Positions 33,116 through 40,760 are shown, counted from the first letter of the stretch. The stretch: DNA of 64,000 nt from CBDCDJ01 sp965215355 (GCA_965215355.1 CBDCDJ010000007.1:2480001-2544000); one strand, 5' to 3'. The notes: a model not told the origin generated them from the letters alone. Numbers and translations: made by a program.

Positions 33116-35155
33116 TTACAGGCTCGAGGCTTGGACGGCCGCCGCGCTCACCTTGACGTCCACTATCATCTGCAACACGGGCGCGTAGGTTTCCAGGGTT
33201 TCGCCGAGCCGTCCGGACAGGTCGTACTTGCGAATCAGGTGGCCGCCGCGGCGCGCGGCGTACAAAAAGCCGTGGTCGTCTACGCCTAAGTCCAGCAGCG
33301 CGTCGGTGGCCTCGCCCTGCAGCGGGTCGACGGCGTAGGAGAGTTCGACCTTGCCCTGCGGCGTGATTTTGCGCACCTTGCCCCCGGCCGCGTCGCTGAC
33401 GAACAGGTTGCCGCCCGCGTCGACCGTGAAGCCGTCCAAGGGGCGCATCCCCTCCTGGTCGGCCCCGAGCCTGAAAGCCCAGCGCGTCTGGTAGCGGCCC
33501 TCGGCGTCGAAGCGCTGCACCTGGCGGTTGCCGTAGTCGAGCACGTAAACGAAGCCGTCGGTGTCGACGTAGAGGGCGCGTGGGTCGTTGAAGGTACCGC
33601 GCCCGTCGCCCCGGCCCCCGAAGCCGAACAGGTAAGTCCCGTCCGAATCGAAACACTGGACGAGGTGCGTTTCGCCGTCGAGGACGTACACCGTGTCTTG
33701 CGGTGACACGGCGAGCGCCGCCGGGTACAAAAACTCACCCGGTTTCATGCCGTACGGTCCGAACGAGAGGATGGGTTCGCCGGCGGCGCTCACCTTGTGG
33801 ATCATGGGCTCGCCGCTTTCGCCCACCCGGTACTCGAACACGGCGGCGAAGATGTTGCCCGCGCTGTCGACGGCGATGGAGAGCGGGGCCGCCGAAAACG
33901 AACCCGGCCCCGCCCCGATGTCGCCGACCGAGCTGTGCAGCGACCCCTGCGGGTCGAGCACGCGCAACACCCCCTGGCGCGCGCTCACCGTCAGCACGAG
34001 GCGGCTCGGCAAGTCCGGCACCCCTTCGTCTTCGAAGCTGTCTTGCTCGAGCACCGCCAACACCTCGCCCAGGGTAGGCCGCTCGTCGGGGTCTTTGGCG
34101 ATCATCTTCATGATGAGCGCGTCGAGCGTTTTGGGAATGGCCAAGTTGAGCTGCCGGGGGGGCGGCGGCGTCTGGAAAATTTGCTGGTGGACGATGGCCT
34201 CGTAGCCGCCCTTGAAGGCCGTCTGGCCGGTGAGCAGTTCGTAAAACACCAAGCCCAAACTGTAGATGTCGCTGCGGTGGTCGATTTTCAAGCCGCGGGC
34301 TTGCTCGGGCGACATGTACACGGGCGTGCCGACGCGCGCGCCGGTCATGGTCAGCCGGGACAACACCTTGCCCCCGGCGATGCCGAAGTCCATCAGTTTG
34401 ACCGCATGGGGGTCGAGCCGGAGCGGGTTTGCCGACATGCCTGTTTTCAAAATCATGATGTTGGCGGGTTTGATGTCGCGGTGGATGATGCCGACCGAGT
34501 GGATGTGCTGCAGGGCGCGCACCACGGCTTTCATCACCTCCACGCTGAGGTCGGTGTCCAAGTCTGCGCCCTCGACGTAAGCTTCTAAGCTGCGCCCGTC
34601 GACGAACTCCATCGCCATAAAGTGCTTGACCCCGACGCTGCCGTGTTCAAACGTGTGGACGATGTTGGGATGGTCCAAGCGCTGCGCGACTTCGGCCTCG
34701 CGGTGGAATCTGCGGATAAACTTGGCGTCGGCGACGTACTGCTCCATCGGGATTTTGAGCGCGACGACGCGTCCGTCGCTTTTGCGGCGCGCCCGGTACA
34801 CGCTCGCCATGCCCCCCGAGCCGACTTTTTCCAGCACCTCGTAGCCCGGCACTTCGACCGCCTCGAGGCCGTGTTCGAAACCCAGACCCGGCGCGTTTTT
34901 ACCCTGTTTTTTGGGAGCGCGTCTGGCCGGCGCGACTCGGGAGACCGGCTGCACCTTGGGGCTCGGCGGGACCAGCACGCCCGCGGCAACAGCCAAGACC
35001 AGCAGCGGCAACAGCGAACGCCCGCCCCCGCCGCCGAAGGCCAGGGCCAGCACCGGCAAACTGAACAGCGCCAAAATTGCGGCGTTCAACCCCACGGGGG
35101 CGCGCCACAACCCCAAAGCCAGGAGGAGCGTCGCCAGCCCTGCGACCAGCCACAT
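33116..35155 (-). CDS. Membrane-anchored Ser/Thr protein kinase with C-terminal NHL propeller
   Basis: Hanks-type kinase (679 aa). Residues ~1-65 contain two or three hydrophobic helices. The kinase domain (~100-375) is complete: GSGGMASVYRAR, ALKIPMEQY (Lys), HRDIKPANI, KLMDFGIAG, TGARVGTPVYMSPEQARG. The last ~280 residues form NHL-type propeller blades (YPAALAVSPQDTVYVLDGET, NDPRALYVDTDGFVYVLDYG, DGFTVDAGGNLFVSDAAGG). There is no membrane helix between kinase and propeller, so both should face the cytoplasm, unlike the usual PASTA-type layout. The ATG follows the TAG of the PP2C gene directly, so kinase and phosphatase are co-expressed. Confidence 0.93.
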   Translation of the reverse strand: MWLVAGLATLLLALGLWRAPVGLNAAILALFSLPVLALAFGGGGGRSLLPLLVLAVAAGVLVPPSPKVQPVSRVAPARRAPKKQGKNAPGLGFEHGLEAVEVPGYEVLEKVGSGGMASVYRARRKSDGRVVALKIPMEQYVADAKFIRRFHREAEVAQRLDHPNIVHTFEHGSVGVKHFMAMEFVDGRSLEAYVEGADLDTDLSVEVMKAVVRALQHIHSVGIIHRDIKPANIMILKTGMSANPLRLDPHAVKLMDFGIAGGKVLSRLTMTGARVGTPVYMSPEQARGLKIDHRSDIYSLGLVFYELLTGQTAFKGGYEAIVHQQIFQTPPPPRQLNLAIPKTLDALIMKMIAKDPDERPTLGEVLAVLEQDSFEDEGVPDLPSRLVLTVSARQGVLRVLDPQGSLHSSVGDIGAGPGSFSAAPLSIAVDSAGNIFAAVFEYRVGESGEPMIHKVSAAGEPILSFGPYGMKPGEFLYPAALAVSPQDTVYVLDGETHLVQCFDSDGTYLFGFGGRGDGRGTFNDPRALYVDTDGFVYVLDYGNRQVQRFDAEGRYQTRWAFRLGADQEGMRPLDGFTVDAGGNLFVSDAAGGKVRKITPQGKVELSYAVDPLQGEATDALLDLGVDDHGFLYAARRGGHLIRKYDLSGRLGETLETYAPVLQMIVDVKVSAAAVQASSL

Positions 35156-35920
35156 CTAGGGCACCTCCGCGACGACCAGGGTGATGTTGTCGGGGCCGCC
35201 GCGCTCGTTCGCCAGCTCGATGAGGTATTCCACGGCCGACTGGCGGTCGAGGGTGCGTTTAAGTTCACTCAGGATTTCCTCGGGAGCGACCAGGCCGTGC
35301 AGGCCGTCGGTGGAGATGGCGAAAACGTCGCCCTTTTGCACGTCCAGTTCGACCAAGTCCGGCGCGACTTGCGCGCGCGTACCGAGCGCCCGGGTGATGA
35401 GGTTGCGCCATTCGTGCACCTTGGCTTGTTCTTCGGTGATAAACCCTTTCTCGAGCTGTTCTTCGACCCAAGAATGGTCTTTGGTGAGTTGATAGATTTT
35501 GTCGCCGCGAACCAGGTAGGCTCGCGAGTCTCCCACGTGCCCTACGTAAGCTTTGGGGCCGTGTAGCACGACGAGGGTGAGCGTGGTGCCCATACCGCGT
35601 TGCCCTTCGACCTGCACGGCGGCCCCGTAGACGCGCCGGTTCGCCAAACGGATGGCCTTGTCGACGAGCTTGTCGACCCCGACCACCGCTTGGCCGGCTC
35701 GCAAAGCCTTCACGTAAAGGCCGAACGACTCGCCCAAGACTTCCATCGCGGCTTTGCTGGCGACCTCGCCCGCCGCCGCGCCGCCCATACCGTCGGCGAC
35801 GGCGAGCAGCGTCATGGGCGCGCTCGGAAGCGGGAACTGCCAAACGCGGTGATAGTCTTCGTTGAGGGGCCGCATTCGGCCTACGTCCGAACCGTGGCCG
35901 ACATTCTGAACCAAACGCAC
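35156..35920 (-). CDS. PP2C-type Ser/Thr protein phosphatase
   Basis: Metal-dependent phosphatase (254 aa), likely counterpart of the adjacent kinase. Motifs: GRMRPLNEDYHR, VADGMGGAAAGEVAS (metal-binding DG), GTTLTLVVL, GHVGDSRAYLVRGDK, ISTDGLHGL and RGGPDNITLVV, in family order. It starts with GTG at 35920; the box TAGACT lies 6 bases upstream and there is no Shine-Dalgarno, suggesting a leaderless mRNA. Its TAG stop abuts the kinase ATG. It would remove phosphate from kinase and substrates and set the signal duration. Confidence 0.94.
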   Translation of the reverse strand: MRLVQNVGHGSDVGRMRPLNEDYHRVWQFPLPSAPMTLLAVADGMGGAAAGEVASKAAMEVLGESFGLYVKALRAGQAVVGVDKLVDKAIRLANRRVYGAAVQVEGQRGMGTTLTLVVLHGPKAYVGHVGDSRAYLVRGDKIYQLTKDHSWVEEQLEKGFITEEQAKVHEWRNLITRALGTRAQVAPDLVELDVQKGDVFAISTDGLHGLVAPEEILSELKRTLDRQSAVEYLIELANERGGPDNITLVVAEVP

Positions 35921-35926
35921 CCCCCA

Positions 35927-35932
35927 AGTCTA
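35927..35932 (-). promoter_or_regulatory. -10 box TAGACT, leaderless-type promoter
   Basis: Six bases before the GTG of the PP2C gene on the minus strand. Drives the phosphatase/kinase pair. Confidence 0.55.
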
Positions 35933-35973
35933 ACGTGACGGAGATGTCACTTACAAAAGAAATACCACACCTG

Positions 35974-36249
35974 CAGCAATTCCAAATTTAACAAACCCTC
36001 TCTCAAACAGCGTTGAGCAGGTTAAAGCTTATCAGCACAGCAGCTAATTCCCCTCTACTTTGCTCAGAAGAGGGCTAAATATCTGGCGGGACGCTTCTAA
36101 AAAGTTGCTAAGGGAGCTTAGTTCACCAGAAACTGAAGGGTTATTCTCCGAAACAGCCTCTGTAGCTGCTCGATTGCTCGTCGCCTATCTCTTGAGAGTA
36201 CCGTTCAGCACGTCATTGAAATCGAATTTGGTTAAATTTGGAACTGCTG
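35974..36249. mobile_element. 276-bp MITE related to the insertion sequence at 52944
   Basis: Ends are CAGCAATTCCAAATTTAA (35974-35991) and the complement of CAGCAGTTCCAAATTTAA (36232-36249), i.e. 18-bp inverted repeats with one mismatch. The 9-bp direct duplication CCACACCTG flanks it (35965-35973 and 36250-36258). Terminal repeats and duplication length are the same as for the IS at 52944-54409, but the interior shows no transposase and no similarity seen by eye to that IS, so it must have moved in trans. An open frame running through it has no protein character. It is inserted next to or within an older transposase remnant. Confidence 0.88.
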
Positions 36250-36258
36250 CCACACCTG

Positions 36259-36500
36259 CTGCACTGGACGTTGTATCTGGCGAAGATGCTCACAGCTACA
36301 CAGACTGTCGGGGTGCTGAAAATATATCTGTCTTGAGACAGTTCGCTCTGAACCTGCTCAGGCAAGACACCTCTAAAGGTTCGCTCAAAGCTAAGCGCAA
36401 GCGGGCCGCCTGGAATGATGACTTTCGTGCTCACATCCTCGAGGGGCTTATTAAGATGCGCCAGCCCTCTTTTGAGGTTTGCTCGAGCCGAACAAACTAA
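36259..36500 (+). pseudogene. Decayed ISAs1-like transposase, C-terminal fragment
   Basis: The frame reads LDVVSGEDAHSYTDCRGAEN and then ISVLRQFALNLLRQD, SLKAKRKRAAWNDDFRAHIL before TAA. This matches the ISAs1-family C-terminus as I know it (LHWVLDVxFxED, ENLAxLRxxALNLLR, KAGWDxDYLL). The preceding LHW appears in another frame (CTGCACTGG), suggesting a small deletion. The rest of the transposase is absent upstream of the MITE. Non-functional relic. Confidence 0.7.
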
Positions 36501-36563
36501 AGGTGGTCGAGTACGGCGTTGACCACCTTATCGTCTCTATATTTGGAAACCCCCTACTGAGAG

Positions 36564-37073
36564 TTACTCGAAGCTGACTTTGCGGCTGAATTCAGAAGGT
36601 AGATAGCCTATCGTGGCTTCCTCGGTGACATCACCAAGAACAAATCCTACCAAAGTGTAGTCGGTCGGGGTTTTAGAGGTCATGCGAAACGAGTGCTCCA
36701 ATGTCAATACTTCGCCGCGTTTCACATCTACTTTGAACAGTTTGACAGAGCTGTCGCCTTCGGCTAATACAACGTCTTCAGGTACGGTTATGCCCGTTAA
36801 AGCTTGGTCTACACCTCCCGGACAAGGGTGCTCCAGAGTTTGGAAGCAGACACCCAACTCAAACTCGGCGTGCCGACTGGTATAGGAGCTTGAAGCACTA
36901 AGCCCAACTTTTATTTCTACCTCAACGTTGATGTACTCACCTACCTGCACCTCTAAAGCCGTAACTGAAACTACAGGATCAGTTCTGACCGTCACAGTCT
37001 GGTAAGCCTCTCTTGGGGGCAAACAGGCGCTGAGTAGTAGACAGCCAGTAAAAAGTATGGGAAGTAAACGCAT
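36564..37073 (-). CDS. Lipoprotein of unknown function (PREAY-type), copy 2
   Basis: A 169-residue lipoprotein. Signal MRLLPILFTGCLLLSAC with lipobox LSAC; the mature part starts CLPPREAYQTVTVRTDP. It is paralogous to the gene just upstream on the same strand (CGLPREAYTQVNVYSEP). Both share a predicted beta-rich body with VEVEIKVGL or VTVEMVLAL, an ELGVCFQT or SIGVCIRT cysteine motif, and KRGEVLTLEHSFRMT or KRGEKRVVTHTFRFT. Two further cysteines (VCFQ, HPCPG) may form a disulfide. No known domain is recognised. The start is placed at the ATG at 37073, where the signal peptide begins. Surface-exposed or periplasmic membrane-anchored. Confidence 0.7.
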   Translation of the reverse strand: MRLLPILFTGCLLLSACLPPREAYQTVTVRTDPVVSVTALEVQVGEYINVEVEIKVGLSASSSYTSRHAEFELGVCFQTLEHPCPGGVDQALTGITVPEDVVLAEGDSSVKLFKVDVKRGEVLTLEHSFRMTSKTPTDYTLVGFVLGDVTEEATIGYLPSEFSRKVSFE

Positions 37074-37169
37074 GATTTTAGTACACACTTCCCAGCGTAT
37101 TGCGAATGAAAACATCTTTGTGTTGAGTAGGTTCATTCGCCGTAGTCAGGACAAGTTTGACATAAACTG

Positions 37170-37700
37170 TCACTTGAAGAGGACAGTTACGCACTCGGGT
37201 TCAATGCTGCCACCGAACCCGATGTTGCCTTGGTCGCTTTTTTCGCCTTTGGAAACGCCTGTTAGACAGAGAGTTCCTTGGTCGCTTTTGGTGAAGCGGA
37301 AGGTGTGGGTTACGACGCGCTTTTCACCACGTTTCAGGGTGACCGTATAATTTCGGTACTGTGCGCTACCGGGGGCGAGTTGCACGCTGCTGGGTGAGGT
37401 ATAGGGTTCATCAGGAACGCAGTGCCCGTTTCCGCTGAGCATCTCCTCCGTGCGAATGCACACACCTATGCTAAAGCTGGTACTACGCTGGTCGGAAGGG
37501 CTGCGTTCGTCAAGTGCGAGAACCATTTCGACGGTAACATCAACAAAGGTTCCAACTGATGCGGTAGTGGGCGTAGCGGCGACGGCAGGTTCGCTGTACA
37601 CGTTGACCTGGGTGTAGGCCTCCCTTGGCAATCCGCAAGCCGTGAGCACCAGTAGACAAGGGAGAGAACGTATTAGAAAATGTATCGTATTAATAAACAC
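37170..37700 (-). CDS. Lipoprotein of unknown function (PREAY-type), copy 1
   Basis: A 176-residue lipoprotein with signal MFINTIHFLIRSLPCLLVLTAC and lipobox LTAC. It is related along its length to the lipoprotein at 36564-37073, so the pair arose by tandem duplication. It has four mature cysteines (GVCIRT, GNGHCVPD, GTLCLTG, EPECVTV), of which the first corresponds to one in the paralog. Its ATG overlaps the last 11 bases of the truncated gene upstream, suggesting an original operon in which these lipoproteins accompanied a secreted protein. Function unknown. Confidence 0.72.
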   Translation of the reverse strand: MFINTIHFLIRSLPCLLVLTACGLPREAYTQVNVYSEPAVAATPTTASVGTFVDVTVEMVLALDERSPSDQRSTSFSIGVCIRTEEMLSGNGHCVPDEPYTSPSSVQLAPGSAQYRNYTVTLKRGEKRVVTHTFRFTKSDQGTLCLTGVSKGEKSDQGNIGFGGSIEPECVTVLFK

Positions 37701-38079
37701 TTCCTAATGTATTACGATTAAGAACATCCCTATGTTGAGCGAGTTCGGTTGTGTTAAGCGTGGGCTTGATATGAGTGCGCCAGACATCATCGAATTCTGA
37801 CGACAGGGGCATGTTTAAAAAGTAGTTTGCTACTTTGTTATATCGATATTTGGCTGAGTAACTCGGGTTGATCAAATCATTATCATACACGTATGTTGTG
37901 TTGTCACTAGGTTGACTATCCCAAATGTCCCATAAGTAGCCTGCGACTCTTGCTTCTACCCCTTGACCCCCAGGTACACTACTGTACCAAGAATCGACAT
38001 TTTCTATGTAACGATGAGTTGAGAACTTGGTTGTTGCACCCGGTACATTTATGTAGGCGACAGATTCAAAAAAGTCCGC
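37690..38079 (-). pseudogene. N-terminally truncated secreted-protein gene
   Basis: An open frame of 129 codons with no usable start near its 5' end, bounded by TAA at 38080-38082. It reads ADFFESVAYINVPGATTKFS, then VEARVAGYLWDIWDSQPSDN and EFDDVWRTHIKPTLNTTEL before TAG. The GYLWDIWDS type motif (xLWDIYDxxxD) occurs near the C-terminus of large secreted bacterial proteins that I cannot name precisely. The N-terminal part is missing from the neighbouring sequence. An internal GTG at 37890 could start a 66-residue peptide but is probably not a real start. Base composition is low in GC compared with the surroundings. Confidence 0.55.
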
Positions 38080-38314
38080 TTAAATTTGGCTATGTCTGGT
38101 TAAGTGCGTCCAAGACACCATGTTTTTGAGTTCTCTCAGGGCTGTCATAGCTTATCGTTCTCAGCTCCCGCACCTTCGCCTTCACTTTTTGCCTTCGGCA
38201 CCCAAGCTTGCTGCGTCAGGGGCACTTTTCTCGAAAAGCTCGAGAGCGGTACACGGGCAACTTGCGATTAAGATACGTCGGCCCTGCCACACCTGTTTGG
38301 AGTAACAAAGTAAA

Positions 38315-38348
38315 GGGGGAGGGAGTAAAAGCTTTTACTCCCTCCCCC
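38315..38348 (-). terminator. 34-bp perfect palindrome, strong terminator
   Basis: GGGGGAGGGAGTAAAA followed by GC and the exact complement. On the minus strand it comes 4 bases after the stop of the DsbA-like gene and runs into TTTACTTTG. A textbook intrinsic terminator, probably able to work in both directions. Confidence 0.85.
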
Positions 38349-38351
38349 ACT

Positions 38352-38969
38352 CTAATTCCCTTTAGGCCGGGGGCGTTTGATGGTTTCCAGGTACGGATAG
38401 GCCTCGAGCAGGTGCCGGTAGCCCACGAACAACTCGAGCGCCTCGCGCGAACTCGCCGGCAGCTTGCCGATGCGAAAATAAGCCAGGTGGCCGCTCGGAA
38501 AGTGGAACGTCGGGGTGCCGAAGACGTCTAAGGTCGTCGCCTGGTGGTGTTCTTTGGCGAGGAGGGTGCGCGACTCGGGGTTGCTCAGGTCTTGCTCGAA
38601 ACTCGGCAGGTGCAAGCCCGCGGTTGCGGCGGCGTCCAGCACCGTCTTCAGGCTCAGGGGGCGACAGTGTCGGTGCCGGGCGCGCAGCGTCGCCAAACGA
38701 AAAGCGTGGTGCGCCTCTTCCCCCTGACGCCGCGCCGCACAGGACGCCAAAAAAGGCAACAAACCTTTGCTGCCGTGGTCGTCCTCGAAGTCGACGGGGT
38801 CGTTCCAGAGTTGCCAGTGGTCGCCACCTTGGTAGTTGTTTTGGTAGAGGCTGAAGTGATGCCAGGTAAAAGTTACGTCCAACTCTTGCGCCACCACCTC
38901 GACCACTTCCGCGGCCCGCCAGGCGAAAGGGCACAGATAGTCGAAATAGACGGTTACGGCTTCGGCCAC
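38352..38969 (-). CDS. DsbA-family oxidoreductase / HCCA isomerase-like protein
   Basis: Thioredoxin-fold protein with helical insertion (205 aa). VTVYFDYLCPFAWRAAEVVE at the N-terminus has only one Cys (C-P-F-A), not CxxC, so classical disulfide exchange is unlikely. The cis-Pro loop is VFGTPTFHFP near 155. This pattern fits the FrnE/2-hydroxychromene-2-carboxylate isomerase/GST-kappa side of the DsbA superfamily. No signal peptide, so cytoplasmic. GTG start at 38969. Possibly glutathione- or bacillithiol-linked detoxification, but this is not shown by the sequence. Single-gene unit ending in a strong terminator. Confidence 0.82.
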   Translation of the reverse strand: MAEAVTVYFDYLCPFAWRAAEVVEVVAQELDVTFTWHHFSLYQNNYQGGDHWQLWNDPVDFEDDHGSKGLLPFLASCAARRQGEEAHHAFRLATLRARHRHCRPLSLKTVLDAAATAGLHLPSFEQDLSNPESRTLLAKEHHQATTLDVFGTPTFHFPSGHLAYFRIGKLPASSREALELFVGYRHLLEAYPYLETIKRPRPKGN

Positions 38970-39065
38970 AAACTCATTAGAACGTGGGGGTACCCACCTT
39001 CAGGTAATCCGAGCGACAAGTCCGGTTGAACTTGAAAAAGCCCCCAAGCGCCGCTTTAGGTCGCG

Positions 39066-39338
39066 TCAGTTTTGCGCGCCCGGCGGACGCGCGGGGGCGT
39101 CGCCCAAATCGCCGAAGCGCGCCTCGAAACGGCGGATGTTGTCTTCCAAACTGCGCAAAAAAGCCTTGGCGTGGCTCGGACTGGTGATGACGCGGCTGTT
39201 CACCTGCGGCGCTTGGCCCGGATAGGCTAGCGCGAAGTCGATGATGAACTCGTCTTTGGTATGGGTGATGACGGCCATGTTCGCGTAAGTGCCTTTGGCG
39301 GTGTCTTTGTCCAGCTCTAATTTGAGTTCTTTGTTCAT
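39066..39338 (-). CDS. DUF3467 family protein
   Basis: Small cytoplasmic protein (90 aa). The pattern ANMAVITHTKDEFIIDFALA, followed by VNSRVITSPSHAKAFLRSLEDNIRRFEARFG, is that of DUF3467, whose members are 80-110 residues and of unknown function (sometimes annotated as Hsp90-like protein). The C-terminal tail is Pro/Ala rich. A TAAACT box sits 6 bases before the ATG with no Shine-Dalgarno. It lies next to, but is not fused with, the roadblock genes. Confidence 0.85.
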   Translation of the reverse strand: MNKELKLELDKDTAKGTYANMAVITHTKDEFIIDFALAYPGQAPQVNSRVITSPSHAKAFLRSLEDNIRRFEARFGDLGDAPARPPGAQN

Positions 39339-39344
39339 GGCCCC

Positions 39345-39350
39345 AGTTTA
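39345..39350 (-). promoter_or_regulatory. -10 box TAAACT, leaderless-type promoter
   Basis: Six bases before the ATG of the DUF3467 gene. Confidence 0.5.
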
Positions 39351-39388
39351 CGCTCGATGTTCAAGCTACGGCGTTCAAGCTGCGGCCC

Positions 39389-39751
39389 TCACGACGCGAC
39401 CGCGCGCGCGAGGTCGGGCACGAGCTTGCGCAAGCTGTGCCGGGTGAGGCCTAAGTGAGCGGCCGAAGCCAGGGTGGCGACCAGCACGGGCGCGTCGTCG
39501 TCGCCCAGGGGCACGATCAGTACCGGACCGTTGTCGTACTCGAGCATCGTTTGCAGCACCTCGCCTTCGCCCAAAAAGCTCGCCAGCACGCGGCTCGAGG
39601 CCAGACCGCTGATGATGAGTCCGCCGACGAAACTCAGGTCGGTTTCGTTGTTGGCAGCGCCTTCTATAACGAAGCCGGCGCTGCTCACCACCGCGGCGCT
39701 GCCGACGCCCTTGACGCCGATAACCTGGTTCAACAATTCACGCAGTTCCAC
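39389..39751 (-). CDS. Roadblock/LC7 domain protein
   Basis: A single roadblock/LC7 domain (120 aa): MELRELLNQVIGVKGVGSAA, VVSSAGFVIEGAANNETDLS, a central helix GLIISGLASSRVLASFLGEG, then LEYDNGPVLIVPLGDDDAPV and LASAAHLGLTRHSLRKLVPD. In bacteria such proteins are usually partners of MglA-type small GTPases (MglB role), but no GTPase gene is in the window. GTG start at 39751, preceded by GGAGACGGT; TAAGAT lies further upstream. A second roadblock gene follows upstream on the same strand. Confidence 0.88.
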   Translation of the reverse strand: MELRELLNQVIGVKGVGSAAVVSSAGFVIEGAANNETDLSFVGGLIISGLASSRVLASFLGEGEVLQTMLEYDNGPVLIVPLGDDDAPVLVATLASAAHLGLTRHSLRKLVPDLARAVAS

Positions 39752-39924
39752 ACCGTCTCCTTACGCCCGAAAATCTTACACGGCCCCGGGTCGACGCCCG
39801 CCCGAGCCAACGAAGCGCTCGCGTGACGAACGCGCCGAGCACCAGAGCTTCACAACTTTGCTTCCCGACTCTTTCTCACGTCCCACTGGCAAAAGCGGTC
39901 GTCAGGTTGAAACGTCGACACAAA

Positions 39925-40293
39925 CTAAAACAGCTCGAGCATTTTCGGCGCGACCTGCTCGGTGTAGAGTCGCACCTTGCCCAGGTTGCCCGCCGGGCTC
40001 ATGATGACGACCAAAAAAAAGTCGGCGTTCAGGCGCCGCGTGTAATGGATGGCCTTGTCCGCGGTGACCATGACTTCTTTGACCCTCCCGCCGCCCAAGC
40101 CCGTCGCGTCGAGCCGCGCCAGCGCGCTCAACACGTTCGTCATCTCGGCCGTAAAGGCGGACAGGGGTTGGCCTGCAGACTGCTGGTCGGGGTACTGTTC
40201 GACCAGCAGTCCGTCGCTGCCGCCGAGCGCGACACACTGCGCGCCGTCGACGTTCAAGGCGACGAAGCTCAGGAGTTCGCTCAGGTCCTGCAC
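39925..40293 (-). CDS. Second roadblock/LC7-like protein
   Basis: A 122-residue roadblock-type protein: QDLSELLSFVALNVDGAQCV, LGGSDGLLVEQYPDQQ, a long helix FTAEMTNVLSALARL, then VMVTADKAIHYTRRLNADFF and VVIMSPAGNLGKVRLYTEQV. The start is set at GTG 40293. Seven bases upstream is TAAGCT preceded by TG, an extended -10 without Shine-Dalgarno. The frame is open up to 40428 but that part lacks homology. With the neighbouring roadblock protein it may form a heterodimer acting as GAP or scaffold for a GTPase encoded elsewhere. Confidence 0.78.
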   Translation of the reverse strand: MQDLSELLSFVALNVDGAQCVALGGSDGLLVEQYPDQQSAGQPLSAFTAEMTNVLSALARLDATGLGGGRVKEVMVTADKAIHYTRRLNADFFLVVIMSPAGNLGKVRLYTEQVAPKMLELF

Positions 40294-40300
40294 GTCCCCG

Positions 40301-40306
40301 AGCTTA
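40301..40306 (-). promoter_or_regulatory. Extended -10 box TGC-TAAGCT, leaderless-type promoter
   Basis: Seven bases before the GTG of the second roadblock gene. Confidence 0.5.
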
Positions 40307-40409
40307 GCACCCGGGTCGGCTTCAGGCTGTCGAAAGTTTCTCACGCCGCGCGCACGGTCGGCGGCAAGCTTGGGGTGACAAGGAGATAGAGTCACCTTCA
40401 GCAACGAGC

Positions 40410-40447
40410 GACGAGCCGTGAGCCTCACGGGCTACTTACGGCTCGTC
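40410..40447 (-). terminator. Hairpin after the small membrane protein gene
   Basis: GACGAGCCGT and ACGGCTCGTC pair over 10 bp with an 18-base loop that can itself form CCGTGAG-C-CTCACGG in a competing fold. It lies between the stop at 40515 and the roadblock promoter. Confidence 0.55.
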
Positions 40448-40514
40448 ACTTTTTCACTCGCTGCTTTAGTCAGCGGGCTCGGCTGACTTTTACCTCGCCC
40501 CGAACCGGCCCGCG

Positions 40515-40760
40515 TTACACCAGGTCGGTGGCGCGCCGCCCCGGCTCGGCCTCGCCCCAGCGTTTGGCGACGAGGACGGCGGCAAGCTCGAGCGCCGCGA
40601 CACCCGCCAGCAGCAAGGGCCACACCACGTCCAGCGGCCAGGCCAAAATCTCGAGGAGGTCGCGGAACTGCAGGGTCCTGTCTTTGCCGTAGCACCACGC
40701 CATGTACACCGCGACCCCTGCGTAAACGACAACCGGTAAAAGATACAAAGACACCGTCAT
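40515..40760 (-). CDS. Small two-helix membrane protein
   Basis: An 81-residue protein of unknown function. Helix 1 is LYLLPVVVYAGVAVYMAW, then a short loop CYGKDRTLQFRDLLEILAWP, and helix 2 WPLLLAGVAALELAAVLVA. The C-terminus is charged. The ATG has a strong GGAGGG 7 bases upstream, unlike its leaderless-type neighbours. Nothing in the context suggests a role. Confidence 0.65.
   Translation of the reverse strand: MTVSLYLLPVVVYAGVAVYMAWCYGKDRTLQFRDLLEILAWPLDVVWPLLLAGVAALELAAVLVAKRWGEAEPGRRATDLV

Noticed and set aside
36060..36231. Open frame through the MITE joined to the transposase remnant
   Set aside because: The MITE part has no protein similarity. The junction is a fortuitous read-through across the target duplication.
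38080..38090. TTAAATTTGGC at the boundary of the truncated secreted-protein gene, resembling the IS end
   Set aside because: The match stops before the outer GAATTGCTG part and no duplication or second end is present.
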